DNA of 5,983 nt from Candidatus Methanocomedens sp. (GTDB lineage Archaea > Halobacteriota > Methanosarcinia > Methanosarcinales > Methanocomedenaceae), in NCBI GenBank assembly GCA_009649835.1, contig PYCK01000174.1:1-5983 (forward strand). The letters are read 5' to 3'. Below, one piece after another: positions 1-5,852 of the stretch (position 1 is its first letter; the number at the start of each line of letters is the position of its first letter). Made by a program: the position numbers and the translations under genes. Below the pieces are notes generated by a model that saw nothing but the letters and a program-made list of their open reading frames with translations, was not told the origin of the DNA and searched no databases.

Positions 1-813
1 CTTTTTACCCGCATAAATACCATACCCGTAACATTTCGTAAAATCTTTTGGTATGTCCCTGGCATCTTTTACCATGTCATTTATCGCCTTGCGGTAGGCA
101 GGTTTTGTGAAATACAACCACAACATCCTGCCAACTGCTTTAAAAGAATTGGTAATACCGCTCAATTTGACCTCATTTATGGCCTGTTCCATTTTCTTCA
201 ACTTGCGGGGTCTTGACACTATATCCTGGAGTCCTGCATTTTCCAGTAACTTTTTCCAGTTCCCGGCAGTCTCCGGCTTAACCCCGCCAATTGCACTAAT
301 GCCGTACTCAATTAATTCTATTGAAGGTGTGTCCATCCATGTAACCTCATTTAGCCCGATATACCCGCCTTTTTTCACAACCCTTGTATATTCGTTAATG
401 GTTTTTTCTTTATCCTCGGGAAATGCTGTAACCGATTCACTGATCACTGCATCAAATGTATTATCCTCAAATGGCAAGTTCTGTGCATCCGCCACCCTGA
501 ACTCGACCCTATCGTCCAGACCTTGCTTTTTGGCTCTTGCTGCAGACACTTCCACCATTCTCTTTGAAATATCGATACCTAAAATCCTGCACCCAGAAAT
601 TTTTGCAATCCTGCATGCAGATATTCCGCTGCCGCACCCGATAATAAGTAAAAATGAATCCGAATCTACATGACACAGTTCCAATAGTTCTTTTGTGGCA
701 CCCAAACCCCCTGCGTGTTTTGTAATACCCATTTCGGCCTGCACATCAAAGTAAGGATTTTCCAGTTCAGTGGTTTTTTTATTCGTTATTTTAATTCCAG
801 CCCCATTGTTCAT
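1..813 (-). CDS. Class I SAM-dependent methyltransferase (Methyltransf_11/UbiE-like), 3' end cut by window edge
   Basis: My own translation of the minus strand gives 271 uninterrupted codons from ATG at 813 to the window edge. The Rossmann methyltransferase motifs are in order: motif I LLIIGCGSGIS at residues 55-65, the acidic residue that would bind the SAM ribose in GIDIS (D81), VADAQNLPF at about 107-114 with the following FDAVIS, and RVVKKGGYIGLNE at about 144-156. The usual acidic residue before GCGSG is replaced by isoleucine. The substrate cannot be read from the sequence; a small molecule, quinone-like compound or metalloid is possible for this broad family. The C-terminal part ends in GYGIYAGKK at the edge, so probably only a few codons are missing. 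The start is supported by an ATGA overlap with the deoxyhypusine synthase stop and by AAGGTG at 822-827, eight bases upstream, which implies translational coupling. The gene is visibly more AT-rich than its upstream partner. Confidence 0.88.
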   Translation of the reverse strand, partial: MNNGAGIKITNKKTTELENPYFDVQAEMGITKHAGGLGATKELLELCHVDSDSFLLIIGCGSGISACRIAKISGCRILGIDISKRMVEVSAARAKKQGLDDRVEFRVADAQNLPFEDNTFDAVISESVTAFPEDKEKTINEYTRVVKKGGYIGLNEVTWMDTPSIELIEYGISAIGGVKPETAGNWKKLLENAGLQDIVSRPRKLKKMEQAINEVKLSGITNSFKAVGRMLWLYFTKPAYRKAINDMVKDARDIPKDFTKCYGYGIYAGKK

Positions 814-1844
814 TCATACCACACCTTCACACCATCCTCACCCCAATCGAACACTGGTCCCCCACGCACCACACCCTCCATACGCTCACGCAGAGCATGC
901 GCAACAATAGGCAGCGCGATAGTAGCATCCACGAACACCTGCACTTTCCTGGCATCCCCGGCCACCTTACCCCAGGACACTGCCTCGTCAAAGGTACAGC
1001 CGGACAGCCCGCCCCAGTGGGGTGCATCCGTGGTATACTGGATGGCATAATCATGCCCCCCCACATCGCCGCCCATCAGGGACGCGATCACCTCGGTCTG
1101 CTGGATAAAGTTCTTAGGCACACCGCCGCCAACATACACCACACCCGTCTTTGTAGACTGCTCCACAATTCTAGTGATCTCATCCGCATCCTTTATCTGG
1201 TCCACCATTATTTCATGTCCACGGCGGCGGGCATATACCAGCCCGATGCCTATCGACGAATCAGTCAGCGCGGGCACGAATATTGGCACATTATGCTCAT
1301 ATGCACTCACGATAATAGAATCACTCCGAGCGCCCATCTCCTTCAGCCGGGCACCCAGCAGCGAGATGAACTCCCTGGATGAATAATTCCTGCCTTTTTC
1401 AAGGGATGCCCCGAAATCACCAATAAGCCGGTCTGACTCCCTGAACTCCTCCTCTACTGCGAACACATCATGTATCCGGTCAATGCCATGCCTGAACAGT
1501 GTCTCGTCGTCTGCCATGTGCGTGCCCACATAATGCTTCCTGTCCAGGCTCTCATGGATATCGTGGAAGATATTGGCACCGGTGGACACCAGGCAGTCTA
1601 TTAAACGATGCTGGATAAGGAATGTGATGATGCCCCTCATGCCCGCAGGCACCATTGCACCGGACAGCCCCATCATGATAGTGACCTCATCCTCCTGCAG
1701 CATACGGACCCAGGCCTCCACTGACTCACCCAGTTTCCTGCCCTGGAAACCGGTCTCGGTCATGGCATGGGTAATCTCGCTGACTGACCTGCCCCTTACA
1801 TCCATGGGTACAGTGGGATGGTGGGTAAAATGTTCTTTATTCAT
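810..1844 (-). CDS. dys: Deoxyhypusine synthase
   Basis: This enzyme transfers the aminobutyl group of spermidine to a specific lysine of translation factor aIF5A, using NAD, as the first step of hypusine formation in the cytoplasm. Numbering from the outermost ATG at 1856 (348 aa), I see GAMVPAGMRG at 66-75 and the TGANIFHD segment at 92-99, both in the NAD-binding fold. YVGGGVPKN lies at 241-249 and WGGLSG at 281-286. SWGK follows at 294-297, and K297 matches the catalytic lysine of the eukaryotic enzyme (human VSWGKI). The lysine argues for true deoxyhypusine synthase rather than a degenerate paralogue. I prefer the ATG at 1844 (344 aa): it has GGTGG five bases upstream, while 1856 has no Shine-Dalgarno sequence. 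A TATA-like AAATATC at 1867-1873 would also put transcription start near 1844. The methyltransferase start overlaps its stop codon, so both are probably on one mRNA. Confidence 0.95.
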   Translation of the reverse strand: MNKEHFTHHPTVPMDVRGRSVSEITHAMTETGFQGRKLGESVEAWVRMLQEDEVTIMMGLSGAMVPAGMRGIITFLIQHRLIDCLVSTGANIFHDIHESLDRKHYVGTHMADDETLFRHGIDRIHDVFAVEEEFRESDRLIGDFGASLEKGRNYSSREFISLLGARLKEMGARSDSIIVSAYEHNVPIFVPALTDSSIGIGLVYARRRGHEIMVDQIKDADEITRIVEQSTKTGVVYVGGGVPKNFIQQTEVIASLMGGDVGGHDYAIQYTTDAPHWGGLSGCTFDEAVSWGKVAGDARKVQVFVDATIALPIVAHALRERMEGVVRGGPVFDWGEDGVKVWYE

Positions 1845-1866
1845 TTGAACCACCATCGAAAACCAA

Positions 1867-1873
1867 GATATTT
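1867..1873 (-). promoter_or_regulatory. Possible TATA-like box for deoxyhypusine synthase
   Basis: AAATATC on the minus strand is centred about 26 bases before the preferred ATG at 1844, the usual archaeal distance from TATA box to transcription start. This would give a leaderless or nearly leaderless mRNA. The match is short and no clear purine-rich BRE is seen, so it is tentative. Confidence 0.25.
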
Positions 1874-1974
1874 GTAGTCATTGACATAATCGATCCAGAT
1901 TGATTTTAGCAGTCTAAGGACTTATTCCTTGTTATTGATCATTCTTTCTGATCTCATATCTACGTCAATTTGCC

Positions 1975-2001
1975 TGGTAGTAAAAGTATAACCAACTACC
2001 A
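1975..2001. repeat. Inverted repeat TGGTAGT / ACTACCA
   Basis: A perfect 7-bp inverted repeat (TGGTAGT at 1975-1981 and ACTACCA at 1995-2001) surrounds a 13-base AT-rich loop. It lies in the spacer between the divergent deoxyhypusine synthase and the small membrane protein gene. It could be an operator or a weak hairpin. It is short enough to be chance, and it is not followed by a T-run that would suggest a terminator. Confidence 0.3.
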
Positions 2002-2042
2002 ACTTATGCGCAACCCTCCTTCACTTTGATATTCTTTTTATC

Positions 2043-2051
2043 GATATATTT
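2043..2051 (+). promoter_or_regulatory. TATA-like box upstream of the small membrane protein gene
   Basis: GATATATTT lies about 45 bases before the ATG at 2093. An archaeal start about 25 bases downstream would leave a leader of roughly 20 bases that includes GTGAG at 2083-2087 as a modest ribosome binding site. The fit of TATA, leader and binding site supports the small gene being expressed. Confidence 0.45.
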
Positions 2052-2092
2052 TTAGCATATTGGGAGTTCCATGTATAACTTAGTGAGAGACA

Positions 2093-2317
2093 ATGTCTAA
2101 AAAATCAGATGTTTTTGAGAAAACGTTAGAACTCCATAAGTCAAATTCAAAAGAACTTAAAAGCCGCCTGATTGTTGTTGAAAATAAAATTACCAATATG
2201 CTAACGGTTTTCAAGATTATTCAGATATTCTTGGGCTTGCTAATAATTTTGATCATAGCGTATTGTATATCCACATATTATCTTAATAACTATACCCCGC
2301 TGCTCTGCTGCGGTTGA
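2093..2317 (+). CDS. Small single-span membrane protein, unknown function
   Basis: I do not recognise a family. The 74-residue product has a charged, lysine/glutamate-rich N-terminal half (about 1-35) that looks helical and could form a short coiled coil. One strongly hydrophobic segment follows at about 39-61 (VFKIIQIFLGLLIILIIAYC in its core). A short tail ends in two cysteines and glycine (CCG). There is no cleavable signal peptide pattern; the topology is probably a cytoplasmic N-terminus with a single anchor, which is inference. The gene stands alone between two oppositely oriented genes. A TATA-like box at 2043-2051 and GTGAG seven bases or less from the ATG support it as real. Its base composition is more AT-rich than the flanking enzymes. 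Chance ORF status cannot be excluded without homologues. Confidence 0.6.
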   Translation: MSKKSDVFEKTLELHKSNSKELKSRLIVVENKITNMLTVFKIIQIFLGLLIILIIAYCISTYYLNNYTPLLCCG

Positions 2318-2359
2318 GACAAACCGTAGTATTAACTGATCTATTAAATATCCATATCC

Positions 2360-3172
2360 TTAATGCCGTAAATCCTGTATATCTTTTTTCATGGATATGG
2401 CACCTTGCGGGCACTTGTGCCTGCACAGCCCGCAGCCGAAGCAGGCCTGGATATCAGCCACGACCAGACCGTCCTTTTCATATCTTGCGCCGAAGGGACA
2501 GACTGATGTGCATAAGCCACATCCATTGCATTTTTGTGGGTCAGTTGAAGCTTTTTCGTGTCCCTTATGCAACGCTGAACTTATTCCCAGATTCAATCCT
2601 TCTGTGCCGTGACATACCTTGTTGTCACAATTGCAGATAGTAGAGATGAAAGGGGGTTTCACAGTCCAGACACTGTGGAAACATCCTTTTTCTTCATAGA
2701 CTTCCATGATCTCTTTTGCCTCTTCCGGAGAGATGTTGATATATTTCAACTCTGGTATGTCATCTGCCAGATCGCCAAAAGCTCCCACACCCATACAGCA
2801 TGCTTCGCTGTTCCCTTTATGACGACGGCACCAGCAGTCGAACAGGGCCACATGTCCTGAAATGTCAACAACCCTGCATGCTTCCTCAAGAGTGATCACC
2901 TGGCCTATATGGTACTGCTCAACTAACCGGTTAACAGCTGGCCGTATTGCATGTTTAACCAGTGGGGTCTTAAGCAGAAATGGTATTCCTTTGAACAGGA
3001 CCTGGTACTGGGTCATAAAACCTGAAGCAGGGATATTTTCTTTTGCCAGGTCAAGGTAGATGGCCCGGGAAAGTTCAAGTCGCTGGTGGTCATCCAGATG
3101 CTTTTTTTCAAAATTATCAATATGGTGGAACCATTTGTTCCCTTTCCCGTGCTGCACGCAGAACTTGCACAC
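2360..3172 (-). CDS. Cysteine-rich 2x[4Fe-4S] ferredoxin-domain protein
   Basis: With a GTG start at 3172 the product is 270 aa and begins M-C-K-F-C. It has an N-terminal CxxC (C2, C5) and a helical middle section. A CWC plus CC group sits at C113, C115, C125 and C126, and a CNC-x4-C group at C180, C182 and C187. The C-terminus carries two classical CxxCxxCxxxCP ferredoxin motifs (C215/218/221/225 and C244/247/250/254), each fit for one [4Fe-4S] cluster. The likely role is cytoplasmic electron transfer or Fe-S handling; the partner is not shown by the sequence. The frame stays open back to an ATG at 3244 (294 aa). I reject that start because the extra 24 codons would overlap the thiolase gene. 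The GTG touches the thiolase stop (TAGTG), has GGAGG eight bases upstream, and gives an N-terminus that fits my recollection of related proteins. It is probably cotranscribed and translationally coupled with the thiolase gene. Confidence 0.87.
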   Translation of the reverse strand: MCKFCVQHGKGNKWFHHIDNFEKKHLDDHQRLELSRAIYLDLAKENIPASGFMTQYQVLFKGIPFLLKTPLVKHAIRPAVNRLVEQYHIGQVITLEEACRVVDISGHVALFDCWCRRHKGNSEACCMGVGAFGDLADDIPELKYINISPEEAKEIMEVYEEKGCFHSVWTVKPPFISTICNCDNKVCHGTEGLNLGISSALHKGHEKASTDPQKCNGCGLCTSVCPFGARYEKDGLVVADIQACFGCGLCRHKCPQGAISMKKDIQDLRH

Positions 3173-4077
3173 TATCCCTCCCTCCCAATCAGCCTGCATA
3201 CCTGGCATATATCGCTGGCTGTGGGTTCGCCGCAGATGCTGCATGTGTTGAGGGATTGCTGCGGGAAGTTGTGTCTTAAGGGTTCTGCCATTTTGTCAAG
3301 GCTGCGCAGTACGGCGTACTTGGTACCAGGGTGCGGCACTTCGAAATCGTTTAGCATATCCCTTACCTCGCCCCTGATGGCGCTGTACGCATAGGGACAT
3401 TCACTGAAATCAACAGGCAGGTCTTCTAAAATGGCATAGAGTGCTACTTCCCGTTCGGGAATATCGCGCAGGGGTTTTGAGCGCAGTATAAGCCCGGGCT
3501 GGGCGCAGGCTGGTACCATCCTGACCATGCGTTCCACGTCCCCGCGCAGCAGGTTCATGAGCACGGTCTGGGCCTCGTCGTCCAGGTTGTGACCCACAGC
3601 CAGCCGTGTGGCACCGTTCTCGCGGGCTGTCTTGTTGAGCAGGTGCTTGCGAAGTGCTCCGCAGTAGCTGCACGGTCCCTTCTCGCCCCCTTTTGCTACG
3701 ATCTGGTCAAGTGTGGAACCGTATTCATCCTTGAAGGAGGCGATGATGTGTTCGATGCCCAGTTTCGAGGTTATCTCTTTTGCGTGGCGCAGGGTATTAG
3801 GCCTGTATCCGGCTATGCCTTCATCGATGGTTATTGCAATGATGTTTATGTCTGGGCGCTCACCGAATAGTTTGTGCAGGAGGTACAGGAGGACGGTGCT
3901 GTCCTTACCGCCGCTTAAGGCTACTGCTATGGTGTCGCCCTTCTCGATCATGCGGTGTTTACGTATGGTGTGCTTGACCTTGCGCTCTATGTCTTCGATG
4001 AGGTGGGGGGCGCAGAGGTGGGCTCCGCTGTAGGGCTGGAAGTGAATAGCTTTTTTGTGGCATTTCCTGCATTTCAC
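3172..4077 (-). CDS. tRNA 2-thiolation enzyme, NcsA/TtuA type (TIGR00269-like, PP-loop ATPase)
   Basis: Enzymes of this family activate a tRNA uridine with ATP and replace its 2-oxygen with sulfur: U34 in the Ncs6/NcsA branch, position 54 in the TtuA branch. The 301-aa product has the full family layout. An N-terminal zinc finger uses C3, C6, C22 and H25. The PP-loop SGGKDS lies at 55-60. A CxxC at C136/C139 and a third cysteine C227 match the three ligands of the catalytic Fe-S cluster described for TtuA. GHNLDDEAQT lies at 162-171, and a C-terminal zinc finger uses C279, C282, C291 and C294. Which uridine is modified cannot be decided here; NcsA/U34 is the more likely role if the host is a mesophile. 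The start codon is GTG at 4077. It has no Shine-Dalgarno sequence but a TATA box about 30 bases upstream, so the mRNA is probably leaderless. The downstream Fe-S protein gene overlaps by one base. Confidence 0.92.
   Translation of the reverse strand: MKCRKCHKKAIHFQPYSGAHLCAPHLIEDIERKVKHTIRKHRMIEKGDTIAVALSGGKDSTVLLYLLHKLFGERPDINIIAITIDEGIAGYRPNTLRHAKEITSKLGIEHIIASFKDEYGSTLDQIVAKGGEKGPCSYCGALRKHLLNKTARENGATRLAVGHNLDDEAQTVLMNLLRGDVERMVRMVPACAQPGLILRSKPLRDIPEREVALYAILEDLPVDFSECPYAYSAIRGEVRDMLNDFEVPHPGTKYAVLRSLDKMAEPLRHNFPQQSLNTCSICGEPTASDICQVCRLIGREG
3176..3186 (-). promoter_or_regulatory. Strong Shine-Dalgarno run that decides the GTG start at 3172
   Basis: The minus strand reads GGGAGGGAGGG immediately before ATAGTG. 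The first GGAGG core (3181-3185) is eight bases from the GTG, an ideal spacing, and a second core is four bases away. The same bases encode the last residues (G-R-E-G) of the tRNA thiolase, so the site is inside the upstream gene, as expected for translational coupling. Confidence 0.75.
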
Positions 4078-4099
4078 TGGGGGTAAAAGGAGTCACAAT

Positions 4100-4122
4100 A
4101 TGTTATATTTAATGCGTAACAT
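4100..4122. repeat. Inverted repeat ATGTTA / TAACAT over the thiolase promoter, candidate operator
   Basis: A perfect 6-bp inverted repeat (4100-4105 and 4117-4122) is separated by 11 bases. It overlaps the presumed TATA box of the minus-strand thiolase operon and lies about 75 bases before the divergent Lrp-like regulator. Lrp/AsnC proteins bind dyad sites near their own and neighbouring promoters, so this is a plausible operator. A repeat of this length can occur by chance in AT-rich sequence. Confidence 0.35.
4101..4110 (-). promoter_or_regulatory. TATA box of the tRNA thiolase / Fe-S protein operon
   Basis: The minus strand reads AAATATAACA, centred about 28-30 bases before the GTG start at 4077. 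At the usual archaeal spacing transcription would begin within a few bases of the GTG, which explains the absence of a ribosome binding site. Confidence 0.5.
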
Positions 4123-4133
4123 CTGGATGTGCA

Positions 4134-4140
4134 ATTTATA
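4134..4140 (+). promoter_or_regulatory. TATA-like box for the Lrp-like regulator
   Basis: ATTTATA lies about 60 bases before the ATG at 4197. Transcription start near 4163 would give a leader of about 30 bases. The surroundings are AT-rich, so the exact box is uncertain. Confidence 0.35.
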
Positions 4141-4196
4141 GCCTTAAAAACGATACATTTTTTTAGTAATACGAATATACATTATAGTTGATTGCA

Positions 4197-4868
4197 ATGG
4201 CTGAAATGGATACATTAAAAATGCATAAAATGGCAAAGATGTTGTCAGAGGTTATACATCTGGATGAAACAGATATTTTCATCTTATTGAGCTTACTGGC
4301 AAACAGTAAGATAACCAATAACGAACTGGCCAGGATCATGGATTACAAAGACGGAAATTCTGTGGCATACCATATACGCACCATGCAAAAGGAAGGAGTG
4401 ATAGATAAATTCACCATTACTCCCAACTGGAAGCGAATGGGACTGCCAACTGAGTTCATTATCCTGGCTGAAGCAGAGAATGAGGAACAACTGCTTGAGA
4501 TCGAGAAACTCCACGTAAAAATGGTGGATGAATATATGTCCGAGCAGGGGGATATGGCTTTGATTCCCATGATATCGGGCTGTGTCCTGCTGGGGAATGT
4601 CTATCACTGTTTTGGTGACAAGACCATGGCAGTTATAGAGGGCAGGGCGACATCTGACCAGGATGCTGCTGTTTATAGTAAAAATTATCTTGTGAAAAGG
4701 TATCCCAATGTCAAAGTGAGTTTACTTATCAATAAATACAAGACGATTGGTGATTTCTTTATTGATAAGCATACAATTGAAAAACTGAAAGAATTTTTCC
4801 AGCTTAATGAAGCGGGCAGTCCTGCCTGTACAATAGAAGACTTACATGATCTGCCTTTAGAGGGTTGA
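4197..4868 (+). CDS. Lrp/AsnC-like winged helix-turn-helix transcriptional regulator
   Basis: The 223-aa product has an N-terminal winged helix-turn-helix at about residues 22-75: LDETDIFILLSLL, then the recognition region NNELARIMDYKDGNSVAYHI and the wing QKEGVIDKFTITP. This follows the Lrp/AsnC pattern, in which LDxxDxxIL opens the domain. The rest (about 84-180) alternates strands and helices as in a ligand-binding or oligomerisation domain. A charged tail of about 40 residues follows. At 223 aa it is longer than the usual Lrp protein of about 150 aa, so it may belong to a distinct archaeal group and its effector is unknown. The frame is open upstream to a TTG at 4188. I chose the first ATG (4197); M4 at 4206 is also possible, and neither has a strong Shine-Dalgarno sequence. 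It is divergent from the thiolase operon across a 119-base promoter region. Confidence 0.8.
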   Translation: MAEMDTLKMHKMAKMLSEVIHLDETDIFILLSLLANSKITNNELARIMDYKDGNSVAYHIRTMQKEGVIDKFTITPNWKRMGLPTEFIILAEAENEEQLLEIEKLHVKMVDEYMSEQGDMALIPMISGCVLLGNVYHCFGDKTMAVIEGRATSDQDAAVYSKNYLVKRYPNVKVSLLINKYKTIGDFFIDKHTIEKLKEFFQLNEAGSPACTIEDLHDLPLEG

Positions 4869-5073
4869 TCCCATTGTAAACAAGAATACCGTATAGTTTG
4901 GCACGGTCAATGTAAGAACCATCCTTTCTTTTAGTCGCTGTCCTTTTACGACGGGATCGTTAAGCAGGGGACTGGATTTCATTATTCATGAGACATAGAT
5001 TTATTCTGATAAACACGGATTTTGACGCATCTATATCAAAAATATGTTCCTACAGCTTATTCTTGTTATGTCA
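4869..5073. other. Convergent intergenic spacer, no firm gene
   Basis: This 205-base spacer separates the 3' ends of the regulator and the DUF169 gene. It has no clear hairpin terminator. On the minus strand a 51-codon stretch (4804-4959) without an ATG reads as a charged, protein-like sequence including KRKDGSYIDRAKLYGILVY. An overlapping frame (4857-4982) starts with ATG and encodes 41 residues. Either may be a gene remnant or chance. A run of five T on the minus strand at 5038-5042, about 30 bases past the DUF169 stop, could help end that transcript. Confidence 0.35.
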
Positions 5074-5838
5074 TCAGTCCCGATTACCCGAAATATCAAT
5101 TCTCTTTTTCACCTTTTCCCACGATTCTGTGATTAAAAAACTCTCTTCCATATTTTCCACCATTATCATGAATTTCTTCATGGGAATAGCTAATGTGAGT
5201 TCATTCTTACCCACAAAAGGCCGCGCTGAGACATCAAACATCCCAATAATACCTTTAGGTTGATCGGAATCAATCTCAAGATATGGATACTGTACGATGG
5301 TAGAACAACCTGCACCAAAAGGTGAACGTACCCCGTCCACCTCTGGTACATCAAAACCTGTCAAAGTGAAAAGACCTGAGAGGACGTCTGGTCTGGCATA
5401 GAAGATAACCACATCCGGCTCATCTGATTCTTCAATACGGTCCCACCGTTTGAACACTATGAAACGGGATGGAGCACTGAAAGAAGGGATGTTTTGGTAT
5501 AATTCCTTTACAATTTCAGGTGATTTCTTATATCTTTCACCCTCAAGCTCACCTTGGATTCCGCAGGAAAGGAAGAATTCGAAGTTTGGCATAAGTTTAT
5601 CTGAAAATCCCAGATATTTTTTACCACCCGGGCAACCGATTGAGTCGCTGTTGAAACACAATGAAGTGCCCTTGCGCACCTTTGACAGCGTATTTATTAC
5701 GCACCTGGATAAAGAACCGGGAGCCTCCAGTTCAGCGTGCCCTTTTTCATCGGTGTAATAGAAGATGATGGGAAGCTCTGCATTATTAAAATACTTTTTC
5801 CATTGTCTTATGAATCGTTCTTTTAGCTCCATGTCCAT
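5074..5838 (-). CDS. DUF169 family protein
   Basis: The 254-aa product is soluble, with no signal peptide or membrane segment. It has features I associate with the DUF169 family (COG2043): a cysteine followed by a glycine-rich turn (C69 with PGGKKYLGF to 78), PDVVIFYARPDVLSGLFTL at about 141-159, and a late SPFGAGCSTIVQYPYLE at 172-188. Cysteines at 46, 61, 69, 92 and 178 are the notable candidates for metal, cluster or cofactor binding. The family is common in anaerobic archaea and bacteria, and its biochemical role is not established. The ATG at 5838 has AGGAG at 5848-5852, nine bases upstream, which supports it over the in-frame ATG two codons later. The gene stands alone, convergent with the regulator. 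Confidence 0.85.
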   Translation of the reverse strand: MDMELKERFIRQWKKYFNNAELPIIFYYTDEKGHAELEAPGSLSRCVINTLSKVRKGTSLCFNSDSIGCPGGKKYLGFSDKLMPNFEFFLSCGIQGELEGERYKKSPEIVKELYQNIPSFSAPSRFIVFKRWDRIEESDEPDVVIFYARPDVLSGLFTLTGFDVPEVDGVRSPFGAGCSTIVQYPYLEIDSDQPKGIIGMFDVSARPFVGKNELTLAIPMKKFMIMVENMEESFLITESWEKVKKRIDISGNRD

Positions 5839-5847
5839 AGATTGACA

Positions 5848-5852
5848 CTCCT
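5848..5852 (-). promoter_or_regulatory. Shine-Dalgarno site of the DUF169 gene
   Basis: AGGAG on the minus strand lies nine bases before ATG 5838 and 15 before the alternative ATG 5832, so it favours the longer start. Confidence 0.6.

Noticed and set aside
107..673. Plus-strand open frame of 188 codons
   Set aside because: It is antisense to the methyltransferase, whose motifs read cleanly on the minus strand; the plus translation has no recognisable domain.
897..1382. Plus-strand open frame of 161 codons
   Set aside because: It is antisense to the deoxyhypusine synthase, which explains this DNA with clear catalytic motifs.
2352..2400. Inverted repeat CCATATCC / GGATATGG as a terminator
   Set aside because: The arms are 8 bp with a 33-base loop, one arm lies inside the Fe-S protein gene, and no T-run follows.
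3173..3244. N-terminal extension of the Fe-S protein from ATG 3244
   Set aside because: It lies wholly within the thiolase gene; the GTG at 3172 has the ribosome binding site and the stop/start contact.
4293..4607. Minus-strand open frame of about 104 codons
   Set aside because: It is antisense to the regulator, with no motif or start signal.
4988..5263. Plus-strand open frame of 91 codons
   Set aside because: Most of it is antisense to the DUF169 gene and its translation shows no recognisable pattern.
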